A DNA stretch of 64,000 nt from Streptomyces vilmorinianum. Its GTDB lineage: Bacteria > Actinomycetota > Actinomycetes > Streptomycetales > Streptomycetaceae. The translations under genes were made by a program, and so were the position numbers. The stretch covers positions 6,962,001-7,026,000 of the forward strand of contig NZ_CP040244.1 of the NCBI RefSeq assembly GCF_005517195.1, read 5' to 3'. Below, piece after piece: positions 17,254-26,100 of this stretch. The notes below the pieces were generated by a model. The model made no database searches and had not been told where the DNA came from. It saw nothing but the letters and a program-made list of their open reading frames with translations. How positions within the stretch are numbered: the stretch's first letter is position 1; the number at the start of each line of letters is the position of its first letter.

Positions 17254-17652
17254 TCAGAAGCGGAAGACCGCGCCGGTGGCCTGCTCCAGCTCGCACGTGT
17301 TGCCGTAGGTCTTGTCCCAGCGGACGAGGCGGCCCGCGTACGTGCCGGTCGCCGTGACCCGTACCGGGTCGTAGATCTGCGCACACGGCCTCTCGGAGAC
17401 CGGGAGCCTGTCGAGGTCGCTGTCGACCGCGTCCAGGGCCGCGCAGGCGGCGTGGGCGTCGGGGTGGGTGCCGCCGGCCGGTCCGCACAGGAGGGAGACG
17501 GCGCGGAGGCTGCCGTCGACCTGCGAGGAGGCGGTCAGGATCAGCTGGGCGGGGTCCGCGGCGGGTGCTGCGGCGGACGCCGGGGAGGCGGCCCCGAGCG
17601 TCAGGCTCACGAGGGCGGTGGCGGCGAGCGCGGAGGCGGTCTTCACGTTCAT
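17254..17652 (-). CDS. Subtilisin-inhibitor-like (SSI) secreted protein
   Basis: 132 residues with a signal peptide (MNVKTASALAATALVSLTLG..., cleavage near ASAA). The SSI fold is shown by AQLILTASS, the paired cysteines in LLCGPAGGTHPDAHAACAAL, and CAQIYDPVRV...GNTCELEQATGAVFRF. Aligning CAQIYDP with the reference SSI reactive site CPMVYDP places Gln at P1 instead of Met or Lys. SSI proteins are extracellular inhibitors of subtilisin- or trypsin-type proteases. A second member lies at the right end of the window. Confidence 0.88.
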   Translation of the reverse strand: MNVKTASALAATALVSLTLGAASPASAAAPAADPAQLILTASSQVDGSLRAVSLLCGPAGGTHPDAHAACAALDAVDSDLDRLPVSERPCAQIYDPVRVTATGTYAGRLVRWDKTYGNTCELEQATGAVFRF

Positions 17653-17708
17653 GTCCCGCCCAACGAGGCACGTCTTGCCCGGGTCACCGAATGCATAGCA
17701 TCAGGGCT

Positions 17709-18341
17709 ATGCCCCGTAGGAACTTCATTCTTTTCGACGTCGACGGCACCCTGATGGACGCCGTCGCGAACCAGCGCCGGGTCTGGCACGCCTGGGCGGC
17801 CCGGCACGGGCTCGACGGGGACGAGGTGTACGCGGTGGCTCTCCGTACCCGGCCCGTCGAGACCTTCGCCGCCGTCGTACCCGACCTCGACCCGGACGTG
17901 TGTCTGACGCTCCTGCACGAGCTGGAGGACGCGGACGTCCGCTCGGGTGAGTACAGCGCCTTCGCCGGGGCCGCCGAGCTGCTCACCGCCCTTCCCACGG
18001 GCTCCTGGGCGCTCGTCACCTCCAACTACGAGCACCGCGTCCGGGGCCGTTTCGAGCGGACCGGGCTTCCGCTGCCCCACCTCGTCGTGGACGCCGCCTC
18101 CGTCACCGAGGGCAAGCCGTCCCCGGCCCCGTACCTCCTGGCCGCGGACCGCCTGGGCGCCTCCCCCGCCGACTGTCTGGTCGTCGAGGACGCACCCTCG
18201 GGCGTCCGCTCGGGCCTGGACGCCGGGATGACGGTCTGGACCGTCAACAGCCCCGACGCCCCGGAGGGCGGCGCCCACCGCCACTTCCCGTCGCTGGCCG
18301 CGGCGGCCCCGGAGATCCTGGCCTTCGCCGGCACGGTGTGA
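17709..18341 (+). CDS. HAD-superfamily phosphatase (subfamily IA)
   Basis: 210 residues from ATG 17709. All four HAD motifs are present: I, FDVDGTLMD, with nucleophile and acid/base Asp; II, ALVTSNY; III, Lys in EGKPSPAPYLL; IV, CLVVEDAPSG. The helical cap between motifs I and II (RVWHAWAARHGL...) is the type seen in glycerol-3-phosphate and sugar-phosphate phosphatases. The substrate is unknown. TAGCAT (17696-17701) ends seven bases before the ATG and no ribosome-binding site is present, so a leaderless mRNA is likely. Confidence 0.87.
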   Translation: MPRRNFILFDVDGTLMDAVANQRRVWHAWAARHGLDGDEVYAVALRTRPVETFAAVVPDLDPDVCLTLLHELEDADVRSGEYSAFAGAAELLTALPTGSWALVTSNYEHRVRGRFERTGLPLPHLVVDAASVTEGKPSPAPYLLAADRLGASPADCLVVEDAPSGVRSGLDAGMTVWTVNSPDAPEGGAHRHFPSLAAAAPEILAFAGTV

Positions 18342-18434
18342 GTCCCGAGGTCCCGGACGGCCGTACAACCACATCGCCTGACCGGGCGGCGCACGGGGGC
18401 AACCCTTCGTGCGGCTCTGCGACTTGACAGTCTG

Positions 18435-18463
18435 TTCAGAACCGCAACCGCCTCGGCTAGTCT
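18435..18463 (+). promoter_or_regulatory. Probable leaderless promoter of the lectin kinase
   Basis: TTCAGA (18435-18440), a 17-bp spacer and TAGTCT (18458-18463) place the transcript start at or next to ATG 18470. A perfect TTGACA lies slightly upstream (18424-18429) but is too far from TAGTCT to pair with it. Confidence 0.5.
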
Positions 18464-18469
18464 GTGCCC

Positions 18470-20428
18470 ATGCATGGGGGACTGGAAAATAGCTCTAGTT
18501 TGACGGGTAGCGGGGCCATGCCGCTCGAGTCGGGGGATCCGCGGCGAATCGGGGCGTTCCGGCTGCTCGGGGTGCTCGGTTCCGGCGGGATGGGGCGGGT
18601 GTATCTCGGCGCCGTGCCGGGGCGGTACGCCGCCGTCAAGCAGGTGCTGCCGACCCTCGCCGAGGACCAGGACTTCCTGAGCCACTTCGGGCACGAGCTG
18701 GACAACCTGGGCAGGCTGCCCGCCGGTGCCAGCGCGCGGCTCCTCGCGAGCGACCGCACCGCGCGGCCGCCGTGGTTCGCGACCGAGTTCATCCCCGGGA
18801 TCACCCTGAGCGAGGCGATCCGGCTGCACCGCGGGCCGCTGACCGGCGACGCCCTGTGGCGGCTGCTGCACGACGCGGCGAACGGACTCCGCGCGGTGCA
18901 CGCCGCCGACATGGTGCACCGCGACCTCAAGCCGTCCAACGTCATGCTGACGTCGGACGGCGTGACGCTCATCGACTTCGGCGTGGCCCGCGCGGCCGAC
19001 CAGAGCCGGCTGACCAGGACCGGCATGGTCATCGGGACCCCGGCGTACATGGCACCGGAACAGGCCGTCGCCGACCGGCAGTTGACCGGTGCGGCGGATG
19101 TGTTCGGGCTCGGCAGTCTGCTGCTGTACGCGGCGAACGGGCGCCCGCCCTTCGGGGACGGTTCCGGGCCGGACCTGCTCTACCGGGTCGTCCACGCCGA
19201 ACCGGACTTCGGGCAGCTGACCGAGGCCGACCCGGAGCTGGCCGAGGTCGTGCGTTCCTGCCTCGCCAAGGACGCCTCGGACAGGCCGTCGGCCGCCGAG
19301 CTCGTCGAGCGGTCCGCCGGTCACGTGGCCGCGGGGGCGGCCTCGCCGTGGCCCGCGGTCGTGGCGGAGCGGATCGGCCGGCGGCAGGCCTTCGCCGCCG
19401 ACCCGCCGACGGCCGAACTGATCGCCCGGGGCGCGGAGGAGGAGAAGACTCCCTCGGGTCCGGAGAGCCCGGAGAAGCCTGATACTCCTGCGAGCCCCGC
19501 GGTCCCGGACACGTCCGGCTCCCCGAAGGCGGCCGACACCGCCGCCCCCGCGCCCGCCGTCCGGCGTGAGCGGCGCAGCCGCGTGTTGCTGGTCGCGCTC
19601 CCCGTCGTGGTGGCGACGGGCACGACCCTGACCCTCGCCCTCGCCCCGTACGACCTCTCCCAGCGGGGCGCGGGGCCCGGGCCCTCGACCCCGCCGCCGT
19701 CGGTCACCGCGTCCCAGCCGGTACCGGACAACCGCGTGCCCCACACCACGACACCGTCCTCCCCCCTCCCGCCGAGCGGCTCCCCCTCAGGCGGCCCGAA
19801 CCCCGCGCCTCCGCCGGGCGGGGCGACCGGCGGAGCGGCCGCGGGAGGCGCGTCGGGTGGATCGGGCGCGTCAGGTGGGTCGAGCACCACCGGCGGCTCC
19901 GGGAGCGCGTCGGGCGGATCCAGCACCACCACTTCCGGCGGCTCGGGCGCCACCACGAGCCCGTCCGGGGGCAAGACGACGCGCCCGGCGCCCCCGCCGT
20001 CCACCGGCGGCTCCGCGCCCTCGGGGACGTACTCCTTGGAGAACGCCTCCAACGGCCAGTGCCTGGGCGAGTACAACGCGGGTTACGGCGTCTTCGCCAA
20101 CACCTACGAGTGCGGTTCCCTGCCCAACAACAGTGGCAGCGTCTCGTACGTCTGGACCTACTCGGCAGGCGCGAACGGAACTTTCCGGCTGGTCAACAAG
20201 AAGACCGGCCACTGCCTGCAGCCGAACGGGAACCCCGGCGCCACGGCCGTCGCCTGCAACGGCTCCAGCCTCCAGTCGTGGAAGATCGGCGCCACCACGT
20301 CCTCCGGGCGGACCTTCGTGAACATGAACAGCGGCCAGTGCCTGACGGCTGGCCCTCCGTTCGTGATGACGACCACCTGTGACTCCGGAAGTCGCGCCCA
20401 GCTCTGGCGGAACATCTCACCCGTGTGA
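18470..20428 (+). CDS. Membrane Ser/Thr kinase with ricin-type lectin ectodomain
   Basis: 652 residues. The kinase domain has GSGGMGRVY (38-45), ATP lysine K57, HRDLKPSN (150-157) and DFG (169-171), all intact. After a Pro/Ala-rich stretch, one TM helix (VLLVALPVVVATGTTLTLAL, about 367-387) is followed by a Pro/Thr/Gly/Ser linker of some 130 residues and a ricin-B-like domain (about 525-652): ENASNGQCLGEYN, TGHCLQPNGN, SLQSWKI, SGQCLTAG and AQLWRN. The outside domain probably binds sugars, so the protein looks like a carbohydrate-sensing receptor kinase. The 3' end overlaps the convergent DUF35 gene by 12 bp. Confidence 0.9.
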   Translation: MHGGLENSSSLTGSGAMPLESGDPRRIGAFRLLGVLGSGGMGRVYLGAVPGRYAAVKQVLPTLAEDQDFLSHFGHELDNLGRLPAGASARLLASDRTARPPWFATEFIPGITLSEAIRLHRGPLTGDALWRLLHDAANGLRAVHAADMVHRDLKPSNVMLTSDGVTLIDFGVARAADQSRLTRTGMVIGTPAYMAPEQAVADRQLTGAADVFGLGSLLLYAANGRPPFGDGSGPDLLYRVVHAEPDFGQLTEADPELAEVVRSCLAKDASDRPSAAELVERSAGHVAAGAASPWPAVVAERIGRRQAFAADPPTAELIARGAEEEKTPSGPESPEKPDTPASPAVPDTSGSPKAADTAAPAPAVRRERRSRVLLVALPVVVATGTTLTLALAPYDLSQRGAGPGPSTPPPSVTASQPVPDNRVPHTTTPSSPLPPSGSPSGGPNPAPPPGGATGGAAAGGASGGSGASGGSSTTGGSGSASGGSSTTTSGGSGATTSPSGGKTTRPAPPPSTGGSAPSGTYSLENASNGQCLGEYNAGYGVFANTYECGSLPNNSGSVSYVWTYSAGANGTFRLVNKKTGHCLQPNGNPGATAVACNGSSLQSWKIGATTSSGRTFVNMNSGQCLTAGPPFVMTTTCDSGSRAQLWRNISPV

Positions 20429-20830
20429 GCCCGGGCCGAGGACGCCGAAGACGGGGACGGTGACGTCCCCCTCCGCCCGGAAGGTGACCTCCAGGTCCAT
20501 CCCGATCCGGAGGTCGCCCTCCTCCACGCCCACCACCTCGGTCATCATCCGCGGCCCCTCCGCGAGGTCCACCACCGCCGCCACGTACGGGACCCGGTCG
20601 CCGAAGGGCGGGAGGTCGCTGCGGTGGACGACGGACCAGGTGTAGAGCGTGGCGCGGCCGCTCGCCCGCTCCCAGCGCACGTCCTCGCTCCAGCAGTGGG
20701 GGCAGAACTCGCGCGGGTAGTGGTGCGCGCGGCCGCACGCGCCGCAGCGCCGCAGCAGCAGCCGGCCCTCCCCCGCCGCCTCCCAGTAGGGGCGGGTGAA
20801 GGCGTCGATGTCGGGGTCGGCGGCCGTCAT
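20417..20830 (-). CDS. DUF35 Zn-ribbon/OB-fold protein
   Basis: 137 residues. The N-terminal rubredoxin-like zinc ribbon is CGACGRAHHYPREFCPHC, followed by an OB fold (GRATLYTWSVV, PYVAAVVDLAEGPRMMTEVVG). Proteins of this type assist thiolases, or, as ChsH2 in steroid side-chain degradation, pair with MaoC-like hydratases and bind acyl-CoA. No thiolase lies next to it. Its start overlaps the stop of the DoxX gene by one base (TGATG), so the two are coupled and fall under the palindromic operator at 21311. Confidence 0.87.
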   Translation of the reverse strand: MTAADPDIDAFTRPYWEAAGEGRLLLRRCGACGRAHHYPREFCPHCWSEDVRWERASGRATLYTWSVVHRSDLPPFGDRVPYVAAVVDLAEGPRMMTEVVGVEEGDLRIGMDLEVTFRAEGDVTVPVFGVLGPGSHG

Positions 20831-21282
20831 CAGAAGAGTCCGATCGCGTGGTCGAGGGACCAGGTCTGCCAGGACATCGCGAAGAGGGCGACCAGTGAGA
20901 TCAGCGCCATCATCGCGTTCTGCCCCTGCTCGGCCCAGTCGTGGATCATCAGGCCGAGGTAGAGGAGGTTCAGGAGCAGGCCTCCGACGAGGGCGATCGG
21001 GGTGAGGAAGCCGGCGATCAGGCCCAGGCCGAGGGCGAGTTCCGCGTAGACGACGACGTACGCCATCAGTTTCGGGCGCGGGGCGACGACCGACTCGAAG
21101 CCGCGCTTCACGAAGGGCCAGCGGTGCTTGCCCGCGACGTCGGCCGCCCACGCGATGCCCGTGCCGCGCTCGAACCAGCCCTTCTTGTCCTTGTGGCGCC
21201 AGCTCTCCAGCCACCACAGGCCGAGGCCGATGCGGAGGACGGCGAGCCACTCGGCGCCGGTGAGCCAGATGGTCTGCATCAC
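20830..21282 (-). CDS. DoxX-family membrane protein
   Basis: 150 residues with four hydrophobic helices: RIGLGLWWLESW, VVVYAELALGLGLIAGF, VGGLLLNLLYLGLMI and MMALISLVALFAMSW. GTG 21282 and ATG 21279 are adjacent in-frame starts behind GGGGAGGG. DoxX-like proteins are small membrane partners of oxidoreductases; the exact role is unknown. It leads a two-gene unit with DUF35 and is divergent from the flavin monooxygenase. Confidence 0.82.
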   Translation of the reverse strand: MMQTIWLTGAEWLAVLRIGLGLWWLESWRHKDKKGWFERGTGIAWAADVAGKHRWPFVKRGFESVVAPRPKLMAYVVVYAELALGLGLIAGFLTPIALVGGLLLNLLYLGLMIHDWAEQGQNAMMALISLVALFAMSWQTWSLDHAIGLF

Positions 21283-21310
21283 TCGTACCTGTCCCTCCCC
21301 GAACCACTAT

Positions 21311-21325
21311 CTGACGGTACGTCAG
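21311..21325. promoter_or_regulatory. Palindromic operator, site A
   Basis: CTGACGGTACGTCAG, arms CTGACG/CGTCAG around GTA. It sits 29 bp upstream of the DoxX-DUF35 unit and in the divergent region with the flavin monooxygenase. It is one of seven related sites in the window. Confidence 0.6.
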
Positions 21326-21448
21326 TTCAGCGGATCCCCGTCCCCCGCGCAAGCCCTCTGCACAACCCGCGCAGACGTGACCGTTTCGCAACCGATTTCC
21401 CTCTTGACCGAGACCCAACAAGTGAGCGCGTCATTACGCTGAGCATTC

Positions 21449-22603
21449 ATGACCAACACCCCCCATTCCAGACCCGACCACCCCGTCTACGTCATAGGCG
21501 GCGGACCCGGCGGACTCGCCGTCGCCGCCACCCTGCGCAAGCGGGGCGTACGGGCCGTGGTCCTGGAGAAGTCCGACGCCGTCGGCGCCTCGTGGCGCGC
21601 CCACTACGACCGGCTCCGGCTGCACACCACCCGCCGGCTGTCCGCTCTGCCCGGGCTGCCGATGCCCCGTTCCTTCGGGCGCTGGGTCGCCCGCGCGGAC
21701 GTCGTGCGGTACCTGGAGAAGTACGCGGAGACGCACGAGCTGGAGATCGTGACGGGCGTCGAGGTCTCCCGGATCGAGCGCTCCGGCGACGACTGGCTCC
21801 TGCACGCGACCGGCGGGCGGCGGTTGACGGGGCGGGCGGTCGTCGTCGCCACCGGGTACAACCACACCCCGCGCCTGCCCGAGTGGCCCGGCCTCGACGC
21901 GTACGGCGGCGAGATCGCGCACGCGAGCGCGTACCGCAACCCCGCCCCGTACGCCGGGCGGGACGTCCTGGTCGTCGGTGCGGGGAACACCGGCGCCGAG
22001 ATCGCGGCCGACCTCGCCGAGGGCGGGGCCGCCCGGGTGCGGCTCGCGGTGCGCACGGTGCCGCACATCGTGCGGCGCTCCACCGCCGGGTGGCCGGCCC
22101 AGCGCACGGGGATCCTGGTGCGGCGGCTGCCGGTCCGCCTGGTCGACAAGGCGGGCGAGGTGATGGGCCGCGTCTCCGTGCCGGACCTCTCGGCGCACGG
22201 GCTGCCGCGCCCGGACACGGGGCTGTACTCGCGGGTGCGCGAGGGGGCGGTTCCGGTGCAGGACGTGGGTCTGATCGACGCCGTACGGCAGGGGAAGGTG
22301 GAGGTCGTCGGCGCGGTCGAGTCCTTCGACGGCGACAAGGTCGTCCTCGCCGACGGCTCCGCGATCACCCCGGACGCGGTGATCGCGGCCACCGGCTACC
22401 GCCGCGCCCTGGAACCCCTCGTCGGGCACCTCGGCGTGCTCGACGAGCGCGGCCGGCCGACGGTGCACGGCGCGCGCTGCCCGCGCGAGGCACCGGGGCT
22501 CTACTTCACCGGGTTCACGAACCCGATCAGCGGGATGTTCCGCGAGATGGCCATCGACGCGGAGAAGATCGCCCGGCGGATCGCCCGGACGGCAAACCGC
22601 TGA
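21449..22603 (+). CDS. FAD/NADPH flavin-containing monooxygenase-like oxidoreductase
   Basis: 384 residues. It has two Rossmann motifs, VIGGGPGGLAVA (FAD) and VVGAGNTGAEIA (NADPH), and ATGYNHTPRLPEWPG, the class-B monooxygenase/CzcO-YUCCA signature region. WRAHYDRLRLHT is typical of the group. A late ATGYRRALEP and FTGFTNPISGMFREMAIDA close the FAD site. The reaction is NADPH-dependent oxygenation or oxidation of an unknown substrate. It is divergent from DoxX. Confidence 0.87.
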   Translation: MTNTPHSRPDHPVYVIGGGPGGLAVAATLRKRGVRAVVLEKSDAVGASWRAHYDRLRLHTTRRLSALPGLPMPRSFGRWVARADVVRYLEKYAETHELEIVTGVEVSRIERSGDDWLLHATGGRRLTGRAVVVATGYNHTPRLPEWPGLDAYGGEIAHASAYRNPAPYAGRDVLVVGAGNTGAEIAADLAEGGAARVRLAVRTVPHIVRRSTAGWPAQRTGILVRRLPVRLVDKAGEVMGRVSVPDLSAHGLPRPDTGLYSRVREGAVPVQDVGLIDAVRQGKVEVVGAVESFDGDKVVLADGSAITPDAVIAATGYRRALEPLVGHLGVLDERGRPTVHGARCPREAPGLYFTGFTNPISGMFREMAIDAEKIARRIARTANR

Positions 22604-22630
22604 CGAGCCGCCCGCTCGTCACGGAATCCC

Positions 22631-22666
22631 GCTCGTCACAGAGCTCGTCACAGAGCTCGTCACAGA
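22631..22666. repeat. 12-bp tandem repeat, three exact copies
   Basis: GCTCGTCACAGA is repeated three times between the monooxygenase stop and the small membrane-protein gene; the third copy contains the latter's stop codon. An imperfect fourth unit lies just upstream. Confidence 0.85.
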
Positions 22667-23037
22667 AGGAAGGCCACGGAGATCAGGGTGGCCACGAAGG
22701 CGAGGAAGAAGAGGGCGGTCTGCTTCCCGGTCATGTCCTCCATGGGCTTCCCCGAGCGCTTCAGCGCGAGCTGGCGGGAGACGTACGGGGCGAACAGGAT
22801 CCGCAGCACGACCAGGACGATCATGGTCGCCGTGTACAGCACCAGCGGCGTCCGGCCCTCGTACCCGCGTGCCGCCGAGTTCAGGACGATGCCGACGGCA
22901 CCGACGAGCGGAAGCGACACCGCGATCAGCTTGTCCCGTGTCGTGGTGGCCATGGACTGCGCCGCCAGCGCGAGGGCGATGCCGGACACGATGGCGGCCA
23001 CCCACCACTGACCGGTGGACAGCGTCGACGTCAGCAT
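22660..23037 (-). CDS. Small four-helix membrane protein
   Basis: 125 residues from ATG 23037. Predicted helices: WWVAAIVSGIALALAA, LIAVSLPLVGAVGIVL, VLYTATMIVLVVLRILF and TALFFLAFVATLISVAFLL, with a basic loop between the last two. I recognise no family. It follows the ALF-repeat gene on the same strand, 132 bp downstream, but with a strong terminator hairpin between them. A role as its membrane partner is possible but unproven. Confidence 0.7.
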   Translation of the reverse strand: MLTSTLSTGQWWVAAIVSGIALALAAQSMATTTRDKLIAVSLPLVGAVGIVLNSAARGYEGRTPLVLYTATMIVLVVLRILFAPYVSRQLALKRSGKPMEDMTGKQTALFFLAFVATLISVAFLL

Positions 23038-23116
23038 GAACTTCCTCTCTCCGTCCTTCCGTTCGTCCGTCCGTCCGTCCGGACGCCCGGGCGCCCGTCC
23101 GTCCGCACGCCCGGAC

Positions 23117-23149
23117 GGGCCGGGACGCGATCACCTCGCGTCCCGGCCC
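23117..23149 (-). terminator. Terminator hairpin after the ALF-repeat gene
   Basis: GGGCCGGGACGCG (23117-23129) and CGCGTCCCGGCCC (23137-23149) form a perfect 13-bp stem with a 7-base loop. It starts 20 bp past the ALF gene's stop codon. Confidence 0.75.
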
Positions 23150-23169
23150 ACCGGGGTGCGCGGGGCCGC

Positions 23170-26100
23170 CTACCAGGTCAGCCAGCCGATCACCGTCGTC
23201 GTCACATCGCTCGCGATGTTCGACACCTTGGCGCCGATCTCCTCCGCCACGCCGAACTTCTTGAACAGCGCTCCCTTGCCGAGGAACAGACCGCCGACCA
23301 CGAAGATGCCGAGGGCCGTCTTGAAGTCGCTGCTGTCCCAGCCGTATCCGACTCCGCTGAGCACGGCGCTCACTCCCTGAAGGCCCCAGGACACCACGCC
23401 GGCCACGACGGCGGCCACGCCCAGCGGGGGGAAGAACAGCGCGCCGACGCCGAGCACGACGGAGGCGGTGCCGGCGATCGTGCTCCAGTGGCCCGTGACG
23501 GCCGCCCAGTCCTTGGCGTCCGACATGTCCTCGGGCCACAGGCCCCAGAACTTGGTGTCGGCGTCGTCGTCCTCCGCGACGGGGCTGGTCCCGGACTGCT
23601 CGTGCTGCTTCGCCGCCTCGGCCGCCGCCTTCGCGGCCGCCGCGGCCTCGGCCTGCCGCTTCTGCGCCGCGATGCTGCGGGCCTGGCTCGCGGCGTTCGC
23701 CGCGGCCTGCGCGTCCTGGCCGGCCTGGGTCGCGGAGGCCGCCGCGCTGGAGGCGGAGGCCTGAGCGCTCGTCGCCGAGGCGACGGCCTGCTGCGCGGAG
23801 GCCGCCGCCTGCCGCATCGAGTAGTTCGCCGACCGGGCGGCCCCGCGCGCCACGGACGCGGCGGCCTTCGCGCTCGCCGCCGACTGGGCCGCGTCGGCGG
23901 CGGACTTGTCGGCGGCGTCCGCGTTCGCCTTCGCCTGCTGCGCCGAGTTCGCGGCGTCCGTGGCGTAGGTCTGCGCCTTCGCCGCCCACTCGGTCGCCTC
24001 CGCGGCCGCCTGGCGGGCCTCGGCCGCGGCCTTGGAGGCCAGTGCGGCGTCCTCCAGCGCCTTCGCTGCGACCTTCGCGGCGTGCGCGATGGCGGCGCGG
24101 ATGGCGGAGACGTGGGTGGCGTGGTCGTGGTCGAGGCGCGCGATGTTGTACTTGTCGTGGCTGACGAAGCTGCGCCGCATGCGGGCGGAGCCCTCCAGCA
24201 CGATCTTCGCCGCCGACTGCATGTAGATGCCGCCCGTGTCGAGGAGGCGGAACACCTCGACCGCGTCGTCCTCCTTGATCGCCACCGGCAGTTCGACGCT
24301 GAGGAAGCGGTGCAGGGCCAGCGCCGTACCGGCGTTCAGCGCGGCCTCGGCCTTCGCCTTGACGGCCCGGCCCGGGTTCTGGCCCAGGATCCGGAAGACG
24401 TTGACGCGGTTGTCCGTGGCCGCCGCCTCGATGACCCCGTGGTCGAGGAAGTTGCGCGCGGCGTCCGGGGCGTCGCTGGCCAGCGCCGCGTAGGCGGCCT
24501 GGCCGACGGCGGACTTGGCCGCCTTGGCGATGGCCAGGACGGTCTCGCGGTCGTCCGTGCGCTGGGCGAGGACGCGGTCGGTGTCGATCCAGTTGAGCAG
24601 GTCCTGGTCGGTGCCGGCGACCGCGAACTCGGCGGCCTCCCGGGTCCAGGTGCCGGTCGCGTCGAGGAGCCTGACGGCGGCCTTCCGGCCGGTCGTGAGG
24701 GCCGTGGCCGTGTCTCCGGCGCTCAACGCCCTTTCGGCGGCGGCGATGAGGTCCTTGATCTCCGTGGCGGTCTTGTCCGCCTCCGTGCGCTGCCGCTCGG
24801 CCTGGGTGACGTCGTCGATCTCGGCCTGGGCCCTGAGCCGGGCCTCCAGGATCCCGAGTTCCGTGTCCTCGGCGATGCGGGCGGTCTCCGCCTCGCGGGC
24901 CGCCTGCTCCACCGCCTGGGCTTCCTTGACGGCGTCGGCGGCCGCGGTCGCCGCCTGCATCGCCGCCGCCGCGTACTCGGTGGACCGCTTGGCGTACTCG
25001 ACCGCCTCGCCCGCGTGGTCGGCCGCCTCGTCGGCGGCGGCCGCGGCCTTCAGCGCGTGGGCGGCGGCGCTGTTGGCCGCGTCGCGGGCCACGCGGGCCG
25101 CGGCTGCGGCCCTGTTCGCCAGTCCCTGGGCGGTGGACGCGGCCCGGGTGGCCCGTGCGGCGGCGGCACTGGCCTCGGCGGCCGCCTGCCGCGCCTTGGC
25201 GGCCTGGGACTGGGCGGCGCCCGCGGAGGCGGCGGCGTCGGCCGCGGCGTTCGCGGCCGCGGCGGCGTTCTGGGCGGCGCTCGCGGCGGCGGACCCGGCG
25301 GACGACGCCTGCTGGGAGGCGATGGCGGCCTGGTCGGCGGCCTGCGCGGCGGTGCTCGCGCGCTGGGCGGCGTCCCGCGCGCCCTGGGCCGCCGCGCGGG
25401 CGGCGGAGGCCTTGGTGGCGTCCTTGGAGGCGGCGATCGCGGCGCTGTAGGCGCGGGACGCGGCGTTGCCGGCGGACGCGGCGGCGGCAGCGGCGGCCTG
25501 GGCGGCCAGCGCGGCGCGGTGGGAGGCGGACTGGGCGGTGCGGGAGGCGGCGATCGCGGTGGAGGCGGCGTCGGCGGCGCCCCGTGCGGCGCTCGCGGCG
25601 TTGTTCGCCGCCGCCGCCGACTTGCGTACGTCCTGCTGGGCGGCCCGCGCTTCCTCTGCGGCCTTCAGCGCGGCGGCCTTGGCCTTCTCGGCGGCCTCCT
25701 TCGCGCGGTCGGAGGCGGCGACGGCCTGCTCCGTCTTGAGCCTGGCCCGCTCGCCCTCGCGTTCCACGATGGCGACCAACTGGCCGATCGTCGCGGCCTC
25801 TTCGTCGCGAGCGCGGGCGATGTACTGGCCGGATACGAGGAACTGGCGGATCGCCTCGGGCGACCCGTCGGTCAGGGCGCGCTCCGCGTACTTCCTCACC
25901 TCCGGGGAGGCGGTGTCGAGGATGGTGAGGGCCTCGACCCTCTCGTCCTCCTGCCGTGCTGTGTGCTGGGTCTGCACCAGGAACGTCTTCAGTGCTTCCT
26001 GGGTGCCCTGGTCGAGGGCCGCGGTGGCCTCCCGCTTCACGGCCGCGCCCGCGTTGTTCATGATGGTGAAGACCGCCACCCGCAGGTCCGTCTCGACGGA

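Noticed and set aside
18424..18429. TTGACA as the -35 of the lectin kinase
   Set aside because: 28 bp from TAGTCT, too far for one promoter; TTCAGA at 18435 has correct spacing.
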